The translations under genes were made by a program, and so were the position numbers. Shown here piece by piece: positions 1-8,478 of a stretch of DNA of 64,000 nt. How positions within the stretch are numbered: the stretch's first letter is position 1; each line of letters begins with the position of its first letter. The notes below the pieces were generated by a model. The model searched no databases. It had not been told where the DNA came from and was given only the letters and a program-made list of their open reading frames with translations. Source of the DNA: Clostridiaceae bacterium (lineage in GTDB: Bacteria > Bacillota > Clostridia > Oscillospirales > QAMX01); assembly GCA_018384365.1 (NCBI GenBank), contig JAHAYX010000016.1:28021-92020 (forward strand). Reading direction: 5' to 3'.

Positions 1-1
1 C

Positions 2-400
2 AAAGTCAGCTTTTCGTCGATCGACGCAAACCGCCTGCGCACGATCGAGGGGAAGGAGCCGATTCTGGAAACTGCGGGCGTTGCCTATATCACCGGGCCG
101 CTGTTCTTCGGCGCGGTGGACGAATTTAACCACCGCATGGCGGAAATGCCGGCCTATGACCATGTGATTCTGTCCATGCGCGGAATGCCCAGCGTGGATG
201 TCTCCGGCGCGCAGGCTATCCTGATGCTCTGTGAAAGCCTGAAGGCGCAGGGTCGGAGCGTTGCCTTCTGCGGCATGACGGATTCGGTCCGCACCTATTT
301 TGACCGCGCAGGCGTTACGGAACTTTTAGGTGAAGGCGCTTATTTCTGGAGCGCCGACCAGGCGATCCTGAGCCTGCTGGCGACGGAAACCGCCGAATAA
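2..400 (+). CDS. SulP-type anion transporter, C-terminal STAS domain (5'-truncated by window start)
   Basis: Open frame from the window edge; ITGPLFFGAVDEF...VILSMRGMPSVDVSGAQAILMLCESLKAQGRSVAFCGMTDSVRTYFDRAGV resembles STAS domains of SulP permeases. Confidence 0.75.
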   Translation, partial: KVSFSSIDANRLRTIEGKEPILETAGVAYITGPLFFGAVDEFNHRMAEMPAYDHVILSMRGMPSVDVSGAQAILMLCESLKAQGRSVAFCGMTDSVRTYFDRAGVTELLGEGAYFWSADQAILSLLATETAE

Positions 401-406
401 AGGATC

Positions 407-460
407 AAAAAAAGCACCCGGTACGAGGAAATGGAACTTGCCTCGCGCCGGGTGCTTTTG
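407..460. terminator. Bidirectional Rho-independent terminator
   Basis: AAAGCACCCGG ... CCGGGTGCTTTT hairpin between convergent genes. Confidence 0.8.
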
Positions 461-474
461 CAATGTTCGGTTTT

Positions 475-1827
475 TCAGGTCGAAAGGAATACTGCCTGCG
501 TTTTGCGGTAGCAGTGCACGAAATACGCAATTTCGGCCACAGACGTAATGCCCCAGGAAAACGCATAGAGCAGATACAGAGAAGTGATCGTGTGGAAATA
601 GGCGAATATGGTATAAACCCAGATCACGCGGAAAACACAGGAACCCAGGATGACAATGACCGTTGGCACAAAGCTCTTCCCAAGGCCGCGCGAAGCGGCA
701 ATGGTGCAGTCCATGAAGGCGGAAAGTGCGTAGGAACAGCCCATCACGGTCAGACGTGCCATACCGGCGTCAATCACCGCGGACTCCGTCGTAAACAGCG
801 CAAGGAACTGCCGTCCGAACAGGACAAGCAGCAGCCCCAGGGCGGCACCGATGCCGAAGGAATAGGCCAGACTGATGAAATAGCTTTTCAAAACACGGTC
901 GCGCTTCCCGGCGCCGAAGTTTTGCCCCATAAAACTGGCGCAGGCCGTGTAAAATGCAGCCATGACGTCGTAAACCAGCGCATCGGCATTGGTGGCGGCC
1001 GAGTTGCCCTCCACCATAGTGGCATCAAAGGTGTTGACACCGGCTTGAATAAACAGGTTCGCAATAGCAAAAATGGCGTTTTGCAGTCCTGCCGGGATGC
1101 CCAGCGCCAAAACGCAGCGGGCCTTTTTCGGATGAATCCGCAGCGCGGAAAAACGCAGGGAGTACATTTCCTGACTGGTGCACAGGGCCAGGACCACTAA
1201 AAATGCCGAGACATACTGCGCGATAACGCTGGCAATGGCCACACCGGCCACGTCCAGCCTGCAAACGATCACAAAAAAGAGATTTAAAAGGACGTTGAGA
1301 ACACCTGCGACGGAAAGAAAATAAAGCGGCCGGCGCGTGTCGCCCACGGCGCTTAAAACGGCGTTGCCAAAGTTATACACGGCCAGCGCCGGCATACCAA
1401 GCAGATAAATGCGCAGGTACACCGTTGCGCCGTCGATCAGCTCATCCTTTGTGCCGAGCAGTTCCAAAAGGCCGCGCGAGAAAACAAGACCGAGCACGGC
1501 AAGGGAAAGGCCGATGAGCAGGGATAAAAGCGCTGATGTATGCACAAATTCCCGCACGTCGCGCGCTGCGCGGGCGCCTGCACTGCGGGCCACGAGGACA
1601 TTGATTCCGCCGCCCACGCCGATCAGAAATCCGGTAAACAGCGTGATGAGTATGGCGGTGGAGCCAACCGAACCGAGCGCCGCGGAACCGGCAAAACGGC
1701 CGACAACGGCAATGTCGGTCATGTTGAAAAGTACCTGTAAAACGTTTGACAGCATCAGGGGCAGGCTGAAAACAAAAATCTGTTTTCCAAGCCGGCCTTC
1801 CGTCATATCCTGTACGCTTCTGATCAT
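475..1827 (-). CDS. MATE family efflux transporter
   Basis: 450 aa polytopic protein; MTEGRLGKQIFVFSLPLMLSNVLQVLFNMTDIAVVGRFAGSAALGSVGST is a typical MATE N-terminus. Confidence 0.92.
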   Translation of the reverse strand: MIRSVQDMTEGRLGKQIFVFSLPLMLSNVLQVLFNMTDIAVVGRFAGSAALGSVGSTAILITLFTGFLIGVGGGINVLVARSAGARAARDVREFVHTSALLSLLIGLSLAVLGLVFSRGLLELLGTKDELIDGATVYLRIYLLGMPALAVYNFGNAVLSAVGDTRRPLYFLSVAGVLNVLLNLFFVIVCRLDVAGVAIASVIAQYVSAFLVVLALCTSQEMYSLRFSALRIHPKKARCVLALGIPAGLQNAIFAIANLFIQAGVNTFDATMVEGNSAATNADALVYDVMAAFYTACASFMGQNFGAGKRDRVLKSYFISLAYSFGIGAALGLLLVLFGRQFLALFTTESAVIDAGMARLTVMGCSYALSAFMDCTIAASRGLGKSFVPTVIVILGSCVFRVIWVYTIFAYFHTITSLYLLYAFSWGITSVAEIAYFVHCYRKTQAVFLST

Positions 1828-1872
1828 AAAAGCCTCGCAAAAAAAGTTCTGTGGAAACCGAAATGCCCGGTA

Positions 1873-4473
1873 TTAGCTTTCGTTGATACGCCGGATGATT
1901 TCGGAAATCTGGATTTTTGCCTGTTCCACTTCTTCCCGGAAAGCCCGTGCGGAAATACGCATGGCGCCGTGCCCGAGAATGATGAGCTGTTCCATCCCGT
2001 CGGAGGTCGCCACACGCACACGCCGGTGCCGTCCGATTTCATAAGTGGTGCGCTCGATATACATATCCGCGGTTTCCGCTTCTTTGGTATAGACCACGTA
2101 AATGTTGTGATAGCGCTCCACGTCGCAGACGGAGCGCTGTACCTGATACGCGTCGAATACGAGGATCAGGACACATTTGCGGAATCCCTGGTAATTGCTC
2201 AGAATATCCATCAGCGTGTGCCGCGCCGCGTCCATATTGACCGCGGCCAGTTTTTTCAGATCCTCCCACGCATAGATGATGTTGTAACCATCCACAAGCA
2301 GGTATTCCGCACCGAGATCCAAAATCCGGAAGTTTTCCTGAAGCCGCTCGCGCACGACCGGCTTGGGATCAAAATAATGTCCGTCCTTGATCGGCCCGTA
2401 TGTGCGTTCAAAGATGGCTTCCAGTTCCCGATCCTCGCGCAGGGTGCCGGAATAGCGCGGCGCGGCGGCCATGCGCGGTCCGGAACCGGGGGAGGGGTCC
2501 TGCGGTTCGGCCCCGGCGGCCTCCTCTCCCAGACGCAGGCCGGTGTCGATGTGCATATACTCTCTTACATGATCCCAGCGCACGGAAAAACCTGCGCCAT
2601 GCGCACAGAAAACCGAATCCGGCGAATTGTCGGGGTCGCGCGTGGGGTCATACCCGATTTCGGCGATCACCTGCTCTGTGTTGTGACAGGGTGCATAGCC
2701 TTTCAGCGTAAAGGAAAGCCTGCCGCGCCCCTTTGTATAGGAAGTAAGCTCCGCGGCATAGTCACGCATGGTGGAAACGGGCGCGCTGCCGGTTAAAACG
2801 ACGGTGTCGCCATAGGTTTCCGGCGGGGAAAAGGAACCGTGCAGTTTCCCGATGTCATTCATGGCGCGGCCCAAGGACTCCGGCGGCAGTTCCAGCCGGA
2901 AATCGTAGTAGGGTTCCAGTAAAATACTCTGCGCGCACATCAGCCCCTGGCGCAAGGCCCGGTAGGTGGCCTGCCGGAAGTCGCCGCCCTCCGTATGCTT
3001 GAGGTGCGCGCGCCCGGCAATGAGCGTAATGTTCATGTCTGTGAGCGGGGAGCCGGTCAGCACGCCGATGTGCTCGCGCTCGGCAAGGTGCGTCAGAATC
3101 AGCCGCTGCCAGTTTCGGTCCAGTACGTCCTCCGAACAGGCCGTATCAAATGTCAGCCCTCGTCCGGGTTCGCCGGGCTCCAACAGTAAATGCACTTCCG
3201 CATAATGCCGCAGCGGTTCGAAGTGGCCAACGCCTTCCACCGGCGCGGCGATGGTTTCGCGGTAAACGATGTTCCCTGTGCCGAATTCCACGGCGATGCC
3301 AAAACGCTCAAAGATCAGATGCCGCAGGATCTCCAGCTGTACTTCGCCCATCAGTTTGACGTGAATTTCGCGCAGATGCTCGTTCCAGACGATGTGAAGC
3401 TGCGGATCCTCTTCCTCAAGCTGCCGGAATTTTGCAAGTGCCGTGTGCGGATCGCAGCCGTCCGGTAAAATGATCTGGTAATTTAAAACGGGCTCCAAAA
3501 CCGGCGGCACGGAGGCTGCCTCGATGCCCAGCCCCTCGCCGGGCCAGGTCATGGTCAGTCCCGTAACGGCGCAGACCATTCCGGCGGACGCTTCGTCCAG
3601 CGCCTGAAACCTGGTTCCGGAATAAAGCCGCAGCTGGTCGGCTTTTTCCTCCCAGGGCTCGCCGCTTGCGCTGATGCCGGAAAGCACATCCTTCACGCGC
3701 AGCACGCCGCCGGTCACTTTCAGATAAGTCAGGCGGCGGCCCTGCTCATCCCGGGCAATTTTATAAACCTTTGCGCCGAATTCCCCGCGGAAGCGGGGCT
3801 CTGCCGTGTCGCGCGAAAGCCCCTCGAGCAGGGCGTCGATCCCCTCCAGCTTTAAGGCGGAGCCAAAATAGCAGGGGAAAAGCTGCCGGCGGCGGATCAG
3901 CGTCCGGATGTCCCTATCCGACACGGCACCGCTTTCAAAATACCGGTTTAAAACGTCCTCGTCACACATGGCGACGTTTTCTAAAAAGTTCTCGTCCCGG
4001 CCTGCGCTGAAATCCACGCAGCTTTCGGAAAGCTGCTGGCGCAATTCAGCCAGCAGAGCGCTGCGGTCGGCGCCGGCCAGGTCCATTTTGTTGATAAACA
4101 GGAACGTGGGGATGCCATGCTGCGCCAAAAGGCGCCAAAGCGTGCGCGTGTGCACCTGAACGCCGTCTGTGCCGCTGATGACCAGAATGGCGTAGTCCAG
4201 CACCTGCAGCGTGCGCTCCATTTCACTGGAAAAATCGACATGACCCGGCGTATCGAGCAGCATCAGCTCCAGATCGCCGGTGCGAAATACCGCCTGTTTG
4301 GAAAAAATGGTGATACCGCGCTCGCGCTCCAGTGCATAGGTGTCCAGAAATGCATCCTGATGGTCGACGCGTCCGAGCCGCCGGATGCTGCCGCTTACGT
4401 ACAGCATCCCCTCGGAGAGGGTTGTTTTCCCTGCGTCAACGTGCGCCAAAACACCTACAACAAGCCGCTTCAT
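1873..4473 (-). CDS. TetM/EF-G-like ribosomal-protection-type GTPase fused to C-terminal Rae1/YacP-like NYN endoribonuclease domain
   Basis: Start taken at MKRLVVGVLAHVDAGKTT with GGAGG RBS, downstream of the 4545 ORF start. G motifs AHVDAGKTT, RERGITI, DTPGHVDF, NKMD. C-terminus LLVDGYNIIYAWEDLKKL...LVFDAYQV...VYTKEAETADMYIE...VATSDGMEQLIILGHGAMRISARAFREEVE matches YacP/Rae1-type NYN domains. Confidence 0.9.
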   Translation of the reverse strand: MKRLVVGVLAHVDAGKTTLSEGMLYVSGSIRRLGRVDHQDAFLDTYALERERGITIFSKQAVFRTGDLELMLLDTPGHVDFSSEMERTLQVLDYAILVISGTDGVQVHTRTLWRLLAQHGIPTFLFINKMDLAGADRSALLAELRQQLSESCVDFSAGRDENFLENVAMCDEDVLNRYFESGAVSDRDIRTLIRRRQLFPCYFGSALKLEGIDALLEGLSRDTAEPRFRGEFGAKVYKIARDEQGRRLTYLKVTGGVLRVKDVLSGISASGEPWEEKADQLRLYSGTRFQALDEASAGMVCAVTGLTMTWPGEGLGIEAASVPPVLEPVLNYQIILPDGCDPHTALAKFRQLEEEDPQLHIVWNEHLREIHVKLMGEVQLEILRHLIFERFGIAVEFGTGNIVYRETIAAPVEGVGHFEPLRHYAEVHLLLEPGEPGRGLTFDTACSEDVLDRNWQRLILTHLAEREHIGVLTGSPLTDMNITLIAGRAHLKHTEGGDFRQATYRALRQGLMCAQSILLEPYYDFRLELPPESLGRAMNDIGKLHGSFSPPETYGDTVVLTGSAPVSTMRDYAAELTSYTKGRGRLSFTLKGYAPCHNTEQVIAEIGYDPTRDPDNSPDSVFCAHGAGFSVRWDHVREYMHIDTGLRLGEEAAGAEPQDPSPGSGPRMAAAPRYSGTLREDRELEAIFERTYGPIKDGHYFDPKPVVRERLQENFRILDLGAEYLLVDGYNIIYAWEDLKKLAAVNMDAARHTLMDILSNYQGFRKCVLILVFDAYQVQRSVCDVERYHNIYVVYTKEAETADMYIERTTYEIGRHRRVRVATSDGMEQLIILGHGAMRISARAFREEVEQAKIQISEIIRRINES

Positions 4474-4616
4474 GATGCCTCCATCGTTTGTACTGCAATG
4501 TATTCTCTTTATTGTACCATAAATCGAAGAAAAGGGAAATGGCAAGCTTGCAGGAAACTGTCCTTGCAGGCATAGAGAAAATTTGATAAAATCATTTCAG
4601 AGAAAGGAAGGAGGCA

Positions 4617-4961
4617 ATGTGTATGGCAAAGCTGGAATGCGAACTTTCCGGTAATTTTCATCAGATCCTACGCGAAATTGAAGACGCGGTACTTGATGGA
4701 AGCAGTACGGCAAGCTGCGAGGAGACTTCGGATTTTCAGACAGAGCATTGCCGCTGTGCAGTACGTGTCTACGAACGATATAGCGCTCTGGGCGGCAACC
4801 GCGTCAGCCTGAACCTGACGCTCATACAGGCCGACGGCAGGATACATTTATGCGCCATCACCTCGGGCGGCAGTCAGGCGATGTTTTTTAAGCTCAACAC
4901 GTTTGGCGAAGAATCGTTCCTTTCCACTATCCGGGAAACGGTCGGCCGATATAGAAAATGA
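4617..4961 (+). CDS. Small conserved protein (possibly DUF6054 family)
   Basis: 114 aa ORF with GGAGG RBS; family assignment from memory only. Confidence 0.6.
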   Translation: MCMAKLECELSGNFHQILREIEDAVLDGSSTASCEETSDFQTEHCRCAVRVYERYSALGGNRVSLNLTLIQADGRIHLCAITSGGSQAMFFKLNTFGEESFLSTIRETVGRYRK

Positions 4962-4964
4962 GGA

Positions 4965-4993
4965 AAAAAGCACAGCATACGCTGTGCTTTTCG
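4965..4993. terminator. Bidirectional Rho-independent terminator
   Basis: AAAAGCACAGC-ATAC-GCTGTGCTTTT between convergent genes. Confidence 0.85.
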
Positions 4994-4994
4994 C

Positions 4995-6389
4995 TTATTC
5001 GGCCAAAATCTTTCGCGCCATCAAAACGCCCATGACAGACGCCATCATCAGACCACGTGTCCAGCCGCTGGAGTCGCCCAGACAGTGCAGGCCGCTGACA
5101 TTGGTGTCAAGATCATCGTCCAGTTTGATTTTGTTGCTGTAAAACTTCAGCTCCGGGGAATACAGCAGAGTCTCCGGCGCCGCAAACCCCGGCACGACGA
5201 TATCTGCCGCCTGAATGAAGTTGATAATATTCGTCATGGCGCGGTAGGGCATGGCGGCGGTGATGTCGCCCGCCACGGCGTCCGGCAGGGTGGGGACAAC
5301 GTTCGACTGCGACAGTTCTTTCTGCCAGGTGCGCTTGCCGTCGAGAATATCGCCGAAGCGCTGCACGAGAATGTGCCCGTCACCGAGCATATTGGTCAGT
5401 TCTCCCACCTTTTGCGCATAGGCAATGGGCTGATTGAATGGCACGGAGAAATTGTGTGAGCACAGAATGGCAAGGTTCGTGTTGTTTGACTTGCGCTCCT
5501 TATAGGAATGGCCGTTGACGACGGCCAGGTGATTGTCGTAATTCTCCTGGCTCACGAAACCGCCGGGGTTCTGGCAGAAGGTGCGCACCTTGTTTTTAAA
5601 AGGCTGCGGATAACCGATGAGTTTGGATTCATACAGCACGCGGTTGACGAACTCCATGACTTCGTTGCGCACCTCCACGCGGACGCCGATGTCAACGGTG
5701 CCGGGCTGGTGCGCAATGTCATACTGCGCGCACTGATGCTCCAGCCATTCGGAACCGCGCCGCCCGGTTGCCACGATGGTGTGCCCGGCCAGGCACTCAA
5801 AGCTGCCGGAACGGCCCTCAATCCGTGCGCCCAGGCATTTTCCGTCCTGGATAATCAGTTCGTTGCACGCATGCTCAAAATAAATCTCCACGCCGCGCGA
5901 AAGCAGCAGGTTCTGGATCGCCAGATAGATCGCCTGCGCGCGCTCCGTGCCCAGGTGGCGGATGGGGCAGTCCACCAGCTTCAATCCGGCCTTGATGGCG
6001 TTTTTGCGGATTTCCTTGACTTCCGCGCTGTTGTTGATGCCTTCGATTTTTTCATCCGCGCCGAACTCCAGATAAATGCTGTCGGCATAGTGGATGGTTT
6101 CCTGCACAAGCTCTGCGCCGACCAGATTCGGCAGGTCGCCGCCGACCTCATAACTGAGCGAGAGTTTGCCGTCCGAAAAGGCGCCCGCGCCGGAGAAACC
6201 GGTTGTAATGTTGCAGTGCGGACGGCAGTCCACACAGCGGCGCGTTTTTTCCTTGGGGCAATGGCGGCGTTCGATGGGCAGGCCTTTTTCGACCATGACA
6301 ATTTTCTTCTGACTTCCTTTTTTCAAAAGCTCCAGCGCCGTAAAGATACCGGCGGGGCCGGTGCCGATGATGAGTACGTCCGTTTTCAT
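4995..6389 (-). CDS. NAD(P)/FAD-dependent oxidoreductase (uncharacterized FAD-dependent dehydrogenase, COG2509-like)
   Basis: MKTDVLIIGTGPAGIFTALELLKKG nucleotide-binding motif; C-terminal GLHCLGDSSGWTRGLMMASVMGVLMARKI typical of this family. Confidence 0.85.
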   Translation of the reverse strand: MKTDVLIIGTGPAGIFTALELLKKGSQKKIVMVEKGLPIERRHCPKEKTRRCVDCRPHCNITTGFSGAGAFSDGKLSLSYEVGGDLPNLVGAELVQETIHYADSIYLEFGADEKIEGINNSAEVKEIRKNAIKAGLKLVDCPIRHLGTERAQAIYLAIQNLLLSRGVEIYFEHACNELIIQDGKCLGARIEGRSGSFECLAGHTIVATGRRGSEWLEHQCAQYDIAHQPGTVDIGVRVEVRNEVMEFVNRVLYESKLIGYPQPFKNKVRTFCQNPGGFVSQENYDNHLAVVNGHSYKERKSNNTNLAILCSHNFSVPFNQPIAYAQKVGELTNMLGDGHILVQRFGDILDGKRTWQKELSQSNVVPTLPDAVAGDITAAMPYRAMTNIINFIQAADIVVPGFAAPETLLYSPELKFYSNKIKLDDDLDTNVSGLHCLGDSSGWTRGLMMASVMGVLMARKILAE

Positions 6390-6409
6390 GAACAGGGCTC
6401 CTTTTGCAC

Positions 6410-6525
6410 AAAAAAATAACCGCGGCAGCAGGGCTAAAACGCTCCCATCTGCGCGGGATGTTATAGCCGGCTGTTGCGGCAGCCTGTAGAAACGCTCGAC
6501 CGAATTACGAGCCTATATAACCAAA
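6410..6525 (-). promoter_or_regulatory. Purine (guanine-type) riboswitch-like aptamer with downstream intrinsic terminator
   Basis: Minus strand: GUUAUA(P1)-UAGGCUCG-uaauucggu-CGAGC-GUUUCUAC-A-GGCUG-ccgcaa-CAGCC-GGC-UAUAAC(P1'). P1 6 bp, P2 GCUCG/CGAGC, P3 GGCUG/CAGCC, core GUUUCUAC, L2 GG and L3 CC. Followed by AGCCCUGCUGCCGCGG-UUAUUUUUUU, which can pair with CCGCAACAGCCGGCU of the aptamer. Confidence 0.85.
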
Positions 6526-6537
6526 TGATCCTGCGAC

Positions 6538-6566
6538 AGTATAGCAGAGAATTTTGCAAAAGTCAA
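6538..6566 (-). promoter_or_regulatory. Sigma-A-type promoter of the riboswitch leader
   Basis: Minus strand TTGACT - 17 nt - TATACT. Confidence 0.8.
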
Positions 6567-6721
6567 TCCCAAAATTCTGCTGAATCCACCGGAAAATGCC
6601 TGACTTTTTTTGCGTGGCGCAGTGTTTTGCGGTGTTTTGATGCGGATTTTGCACTTCCTGCCGGAAGCCGGTTCTGTGCCGGAAAACAGGAAATTTACAG
6701 CATGATTTTGCGTAATTTTTC

Positions 6722-6750
6722 TTGCGGTGCAGGCACAAAAATGCTATAAT
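6722..6750 (+). promoter_or_regulatory. Sigma-A-type promoter ahead of uxuB/uxuA
   Basis: TTGCGG - 17 nt - TATAAT. Confidence 0.65.
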
Positions 6751-6801
6751 TGCCGTGAAAGAGCCAAACTTCACGGAATATGCAGAAAGAAGGCTGATCT
6801 T

Positions 6802-8415
6802 ATGAAATTATGTGCGGAAAGCCTGCGGGACCGGGCGGCGTGGGCGGCCCTTGACGTGGCGCTTCCCTCCTTTGATTATACTGCCATGGCAGAAAAAACC
6901 AAAGCTGCGCCGGTGTGGATTCACTTTGGCGCGGGCAACATTTTCCGCGGCTTCATTGCCGCGCTCGGGCAGGAACTGCTGAACAAAGGGGAGTGCGACC
7001 GCGGTATTATCGCGGCGGAAACCTTTGACTATGACATTATCGATCGGATTTATGCGCCGTTTGACAACCTGACGCTGCTGGTTTCCCTGCTGCCGAACGG
7101 TTCGACGGACAAAAAAATTATTGCTTCCATCGCGGAGGGCGTGAAAGCCAATCTGAAGGAGGAAGCCTCTGCCGCGCGCCTGCGCGAGATTTTCCGCGAC
7201 CCCGGCCTGCAGATGGTCAGCTTCACAATCACCGAGAAGGGCTATGCCCTGACCGATATGGCGGGCGCATTCTTCCCGTTTGTAACGGCCGACCTGGAAA
7301 ATGGCCCGGCATATGCGTCACATGCCATGAGCGTTGTGACAGCACTGCTTTACGAACGCTATCAGGCGGGGCGGTATCCGCTCTCGCTTGTCTCCATGGA
7401 TAACTGCTCCCATAATGGCGAAAAGCTGCAGACCTCCGTGCTGACCGTGGCGCGCGAGTGGGCAAAGCGCGGCCATGTGCCGCAGGATTTCGTGGCCTAT
7501 CTGGAGGACGAACACTGCGTGGCTTTCCCGTGGAGCATGATCGACAAGATCACGCCGCGTCCGGCGGATGAGATTGCCCGCCAGCTTGCGGAGGCCGGCG
7601 TTGCGGACATGAACGCCATTATCACGAGCCGCAACACCTATATTGCGCCGTTTGTCAATGCGGAGGCGCCGCAGTACCTCGTTGTAGAAGACAAGTTCCC
7701 GAACGGACGTCCTGCGCTGGAAAAAGCGGGCGTATATATGACGGACCGTGAAACCGTCAACAACGTCGAACGCATGAAGGTGACGACCTGCCTGAATCCC
7801 CTGCATACGGCGCTGGCCGTATATGGCTGCCTGCTGGGTTATACGTCCATCGCGGCGGAAATGCGCGATCCGCAGCTTGCCGCGCTGGTGGAGCATATCG
7901 GCTATGACGAGGGAATGCCGGTTGTCGTTGATCCGGGCATCCTCTCGCCGCGCGATTTCATTGCGGAGGTCATCCGCGATCGCCTGCCGAACCCCTTTAT
8001 CCCGGACGCACCGCAGCGCATTGCGTGCGATACCTCCCAAAAGGTCGGCATCCGCTTCGGAGAGACCATCAAATCCTATGCGGCAAGCCCCGCGCTTGAT
8101 GCGGCAAACCTGACCTATATCCCGCTGGCAATCGCCGGTTGGTGCCGCTATCTCCTGGCGCTGGACGATGAGCTCCAGCCCATGACGCTCAGCTCCGACC
8201 CCATGCTTGACACCCTTTGCCCGCTGCTCGCCGGCGTGAAAATCGGCGAAGCGTATGATGTACACGCGGCTTTACAGCCGATCCTCTCCAATGCGGTGCT
8301 GTTTGGAAGCGATCTGTATGCCGTGGGCCTGGGCGAGAAGATCGAGGGAATGTTCCGCGAACTGACGGCGGGACGCGGTGCGGTACGGGCAACGCTTTGC
8401 CGGTACCTTGCCTGA
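6802..8415 (+). CDS. uxuB: Mannitol dehydrogenase family protein, probable D-fructuronate (mannonate) oxidoreductase
   Basis: WIHFGAGNIFRGFI, YPLSLVSMDNCSHNG motifs; directly upstream of uxuA. Start chosen at MKLCAES with RBS. Confidence 0.8.
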   Translation: MKLCAESLRDRAAWAALDVALPSFDYTAMAEKTKAAPVWIHFGAGNIFRGFIAALGQELLNKGECDRGIIAAETFDYDIIDRIYAPFDNLTLLVSLLPNGSTDKKIIASIAEGVKANLKEEASAARLREIFRDPGLQMVSFTITEKGYALTDMAGAFFPFVTADLENGPAYASHAMSVVTALLYERYQAGRYPLSLVSMDNCSHNGEKLQTSVLTVAREWAKRGHVPQDFVAYLEDEHCVAFPWSMIDKITPRPADEIARQLAEAGVADMNAIITSRNTYIAPFVNAEAPQYLVVEDKFPNGRPALEKAGVYMTDRETVNNVERMKVTTCLNPLHTALAVYGCLLGYTSIAAEMRDPQLAALVEHIGYDEGMPVVVDPGILSPRDFIAEVIRDRLPNPFIPDAPQRIACDTSQKVGIRFGETIKSYAASPALDAANLTYIPLAIAGWCRYLLALDDELQPMTLSSDPMLDTLCPLLAGVKIGEAYDVHAALQPILSNAVLFGSDLYAVGLGEKIEGMFRELTAGRGAVRATLCRYLA

Positions 8416-8478
8416 CGTTGCAGCCTGAAGAATACAGAGAGAAGCCTGTTTACTGAAATACAATCAGGAGGAAATGCT

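Noticed and set aside
1873-4473. Calling this gene a canonical tet(M)/tet(W) tetracycline resistance gene
   Set aside because: Divergent from acquired tet genes, carries an extra nuclease domain, and has no mobile-element context; resistance cannot be inferred from sequence alone.
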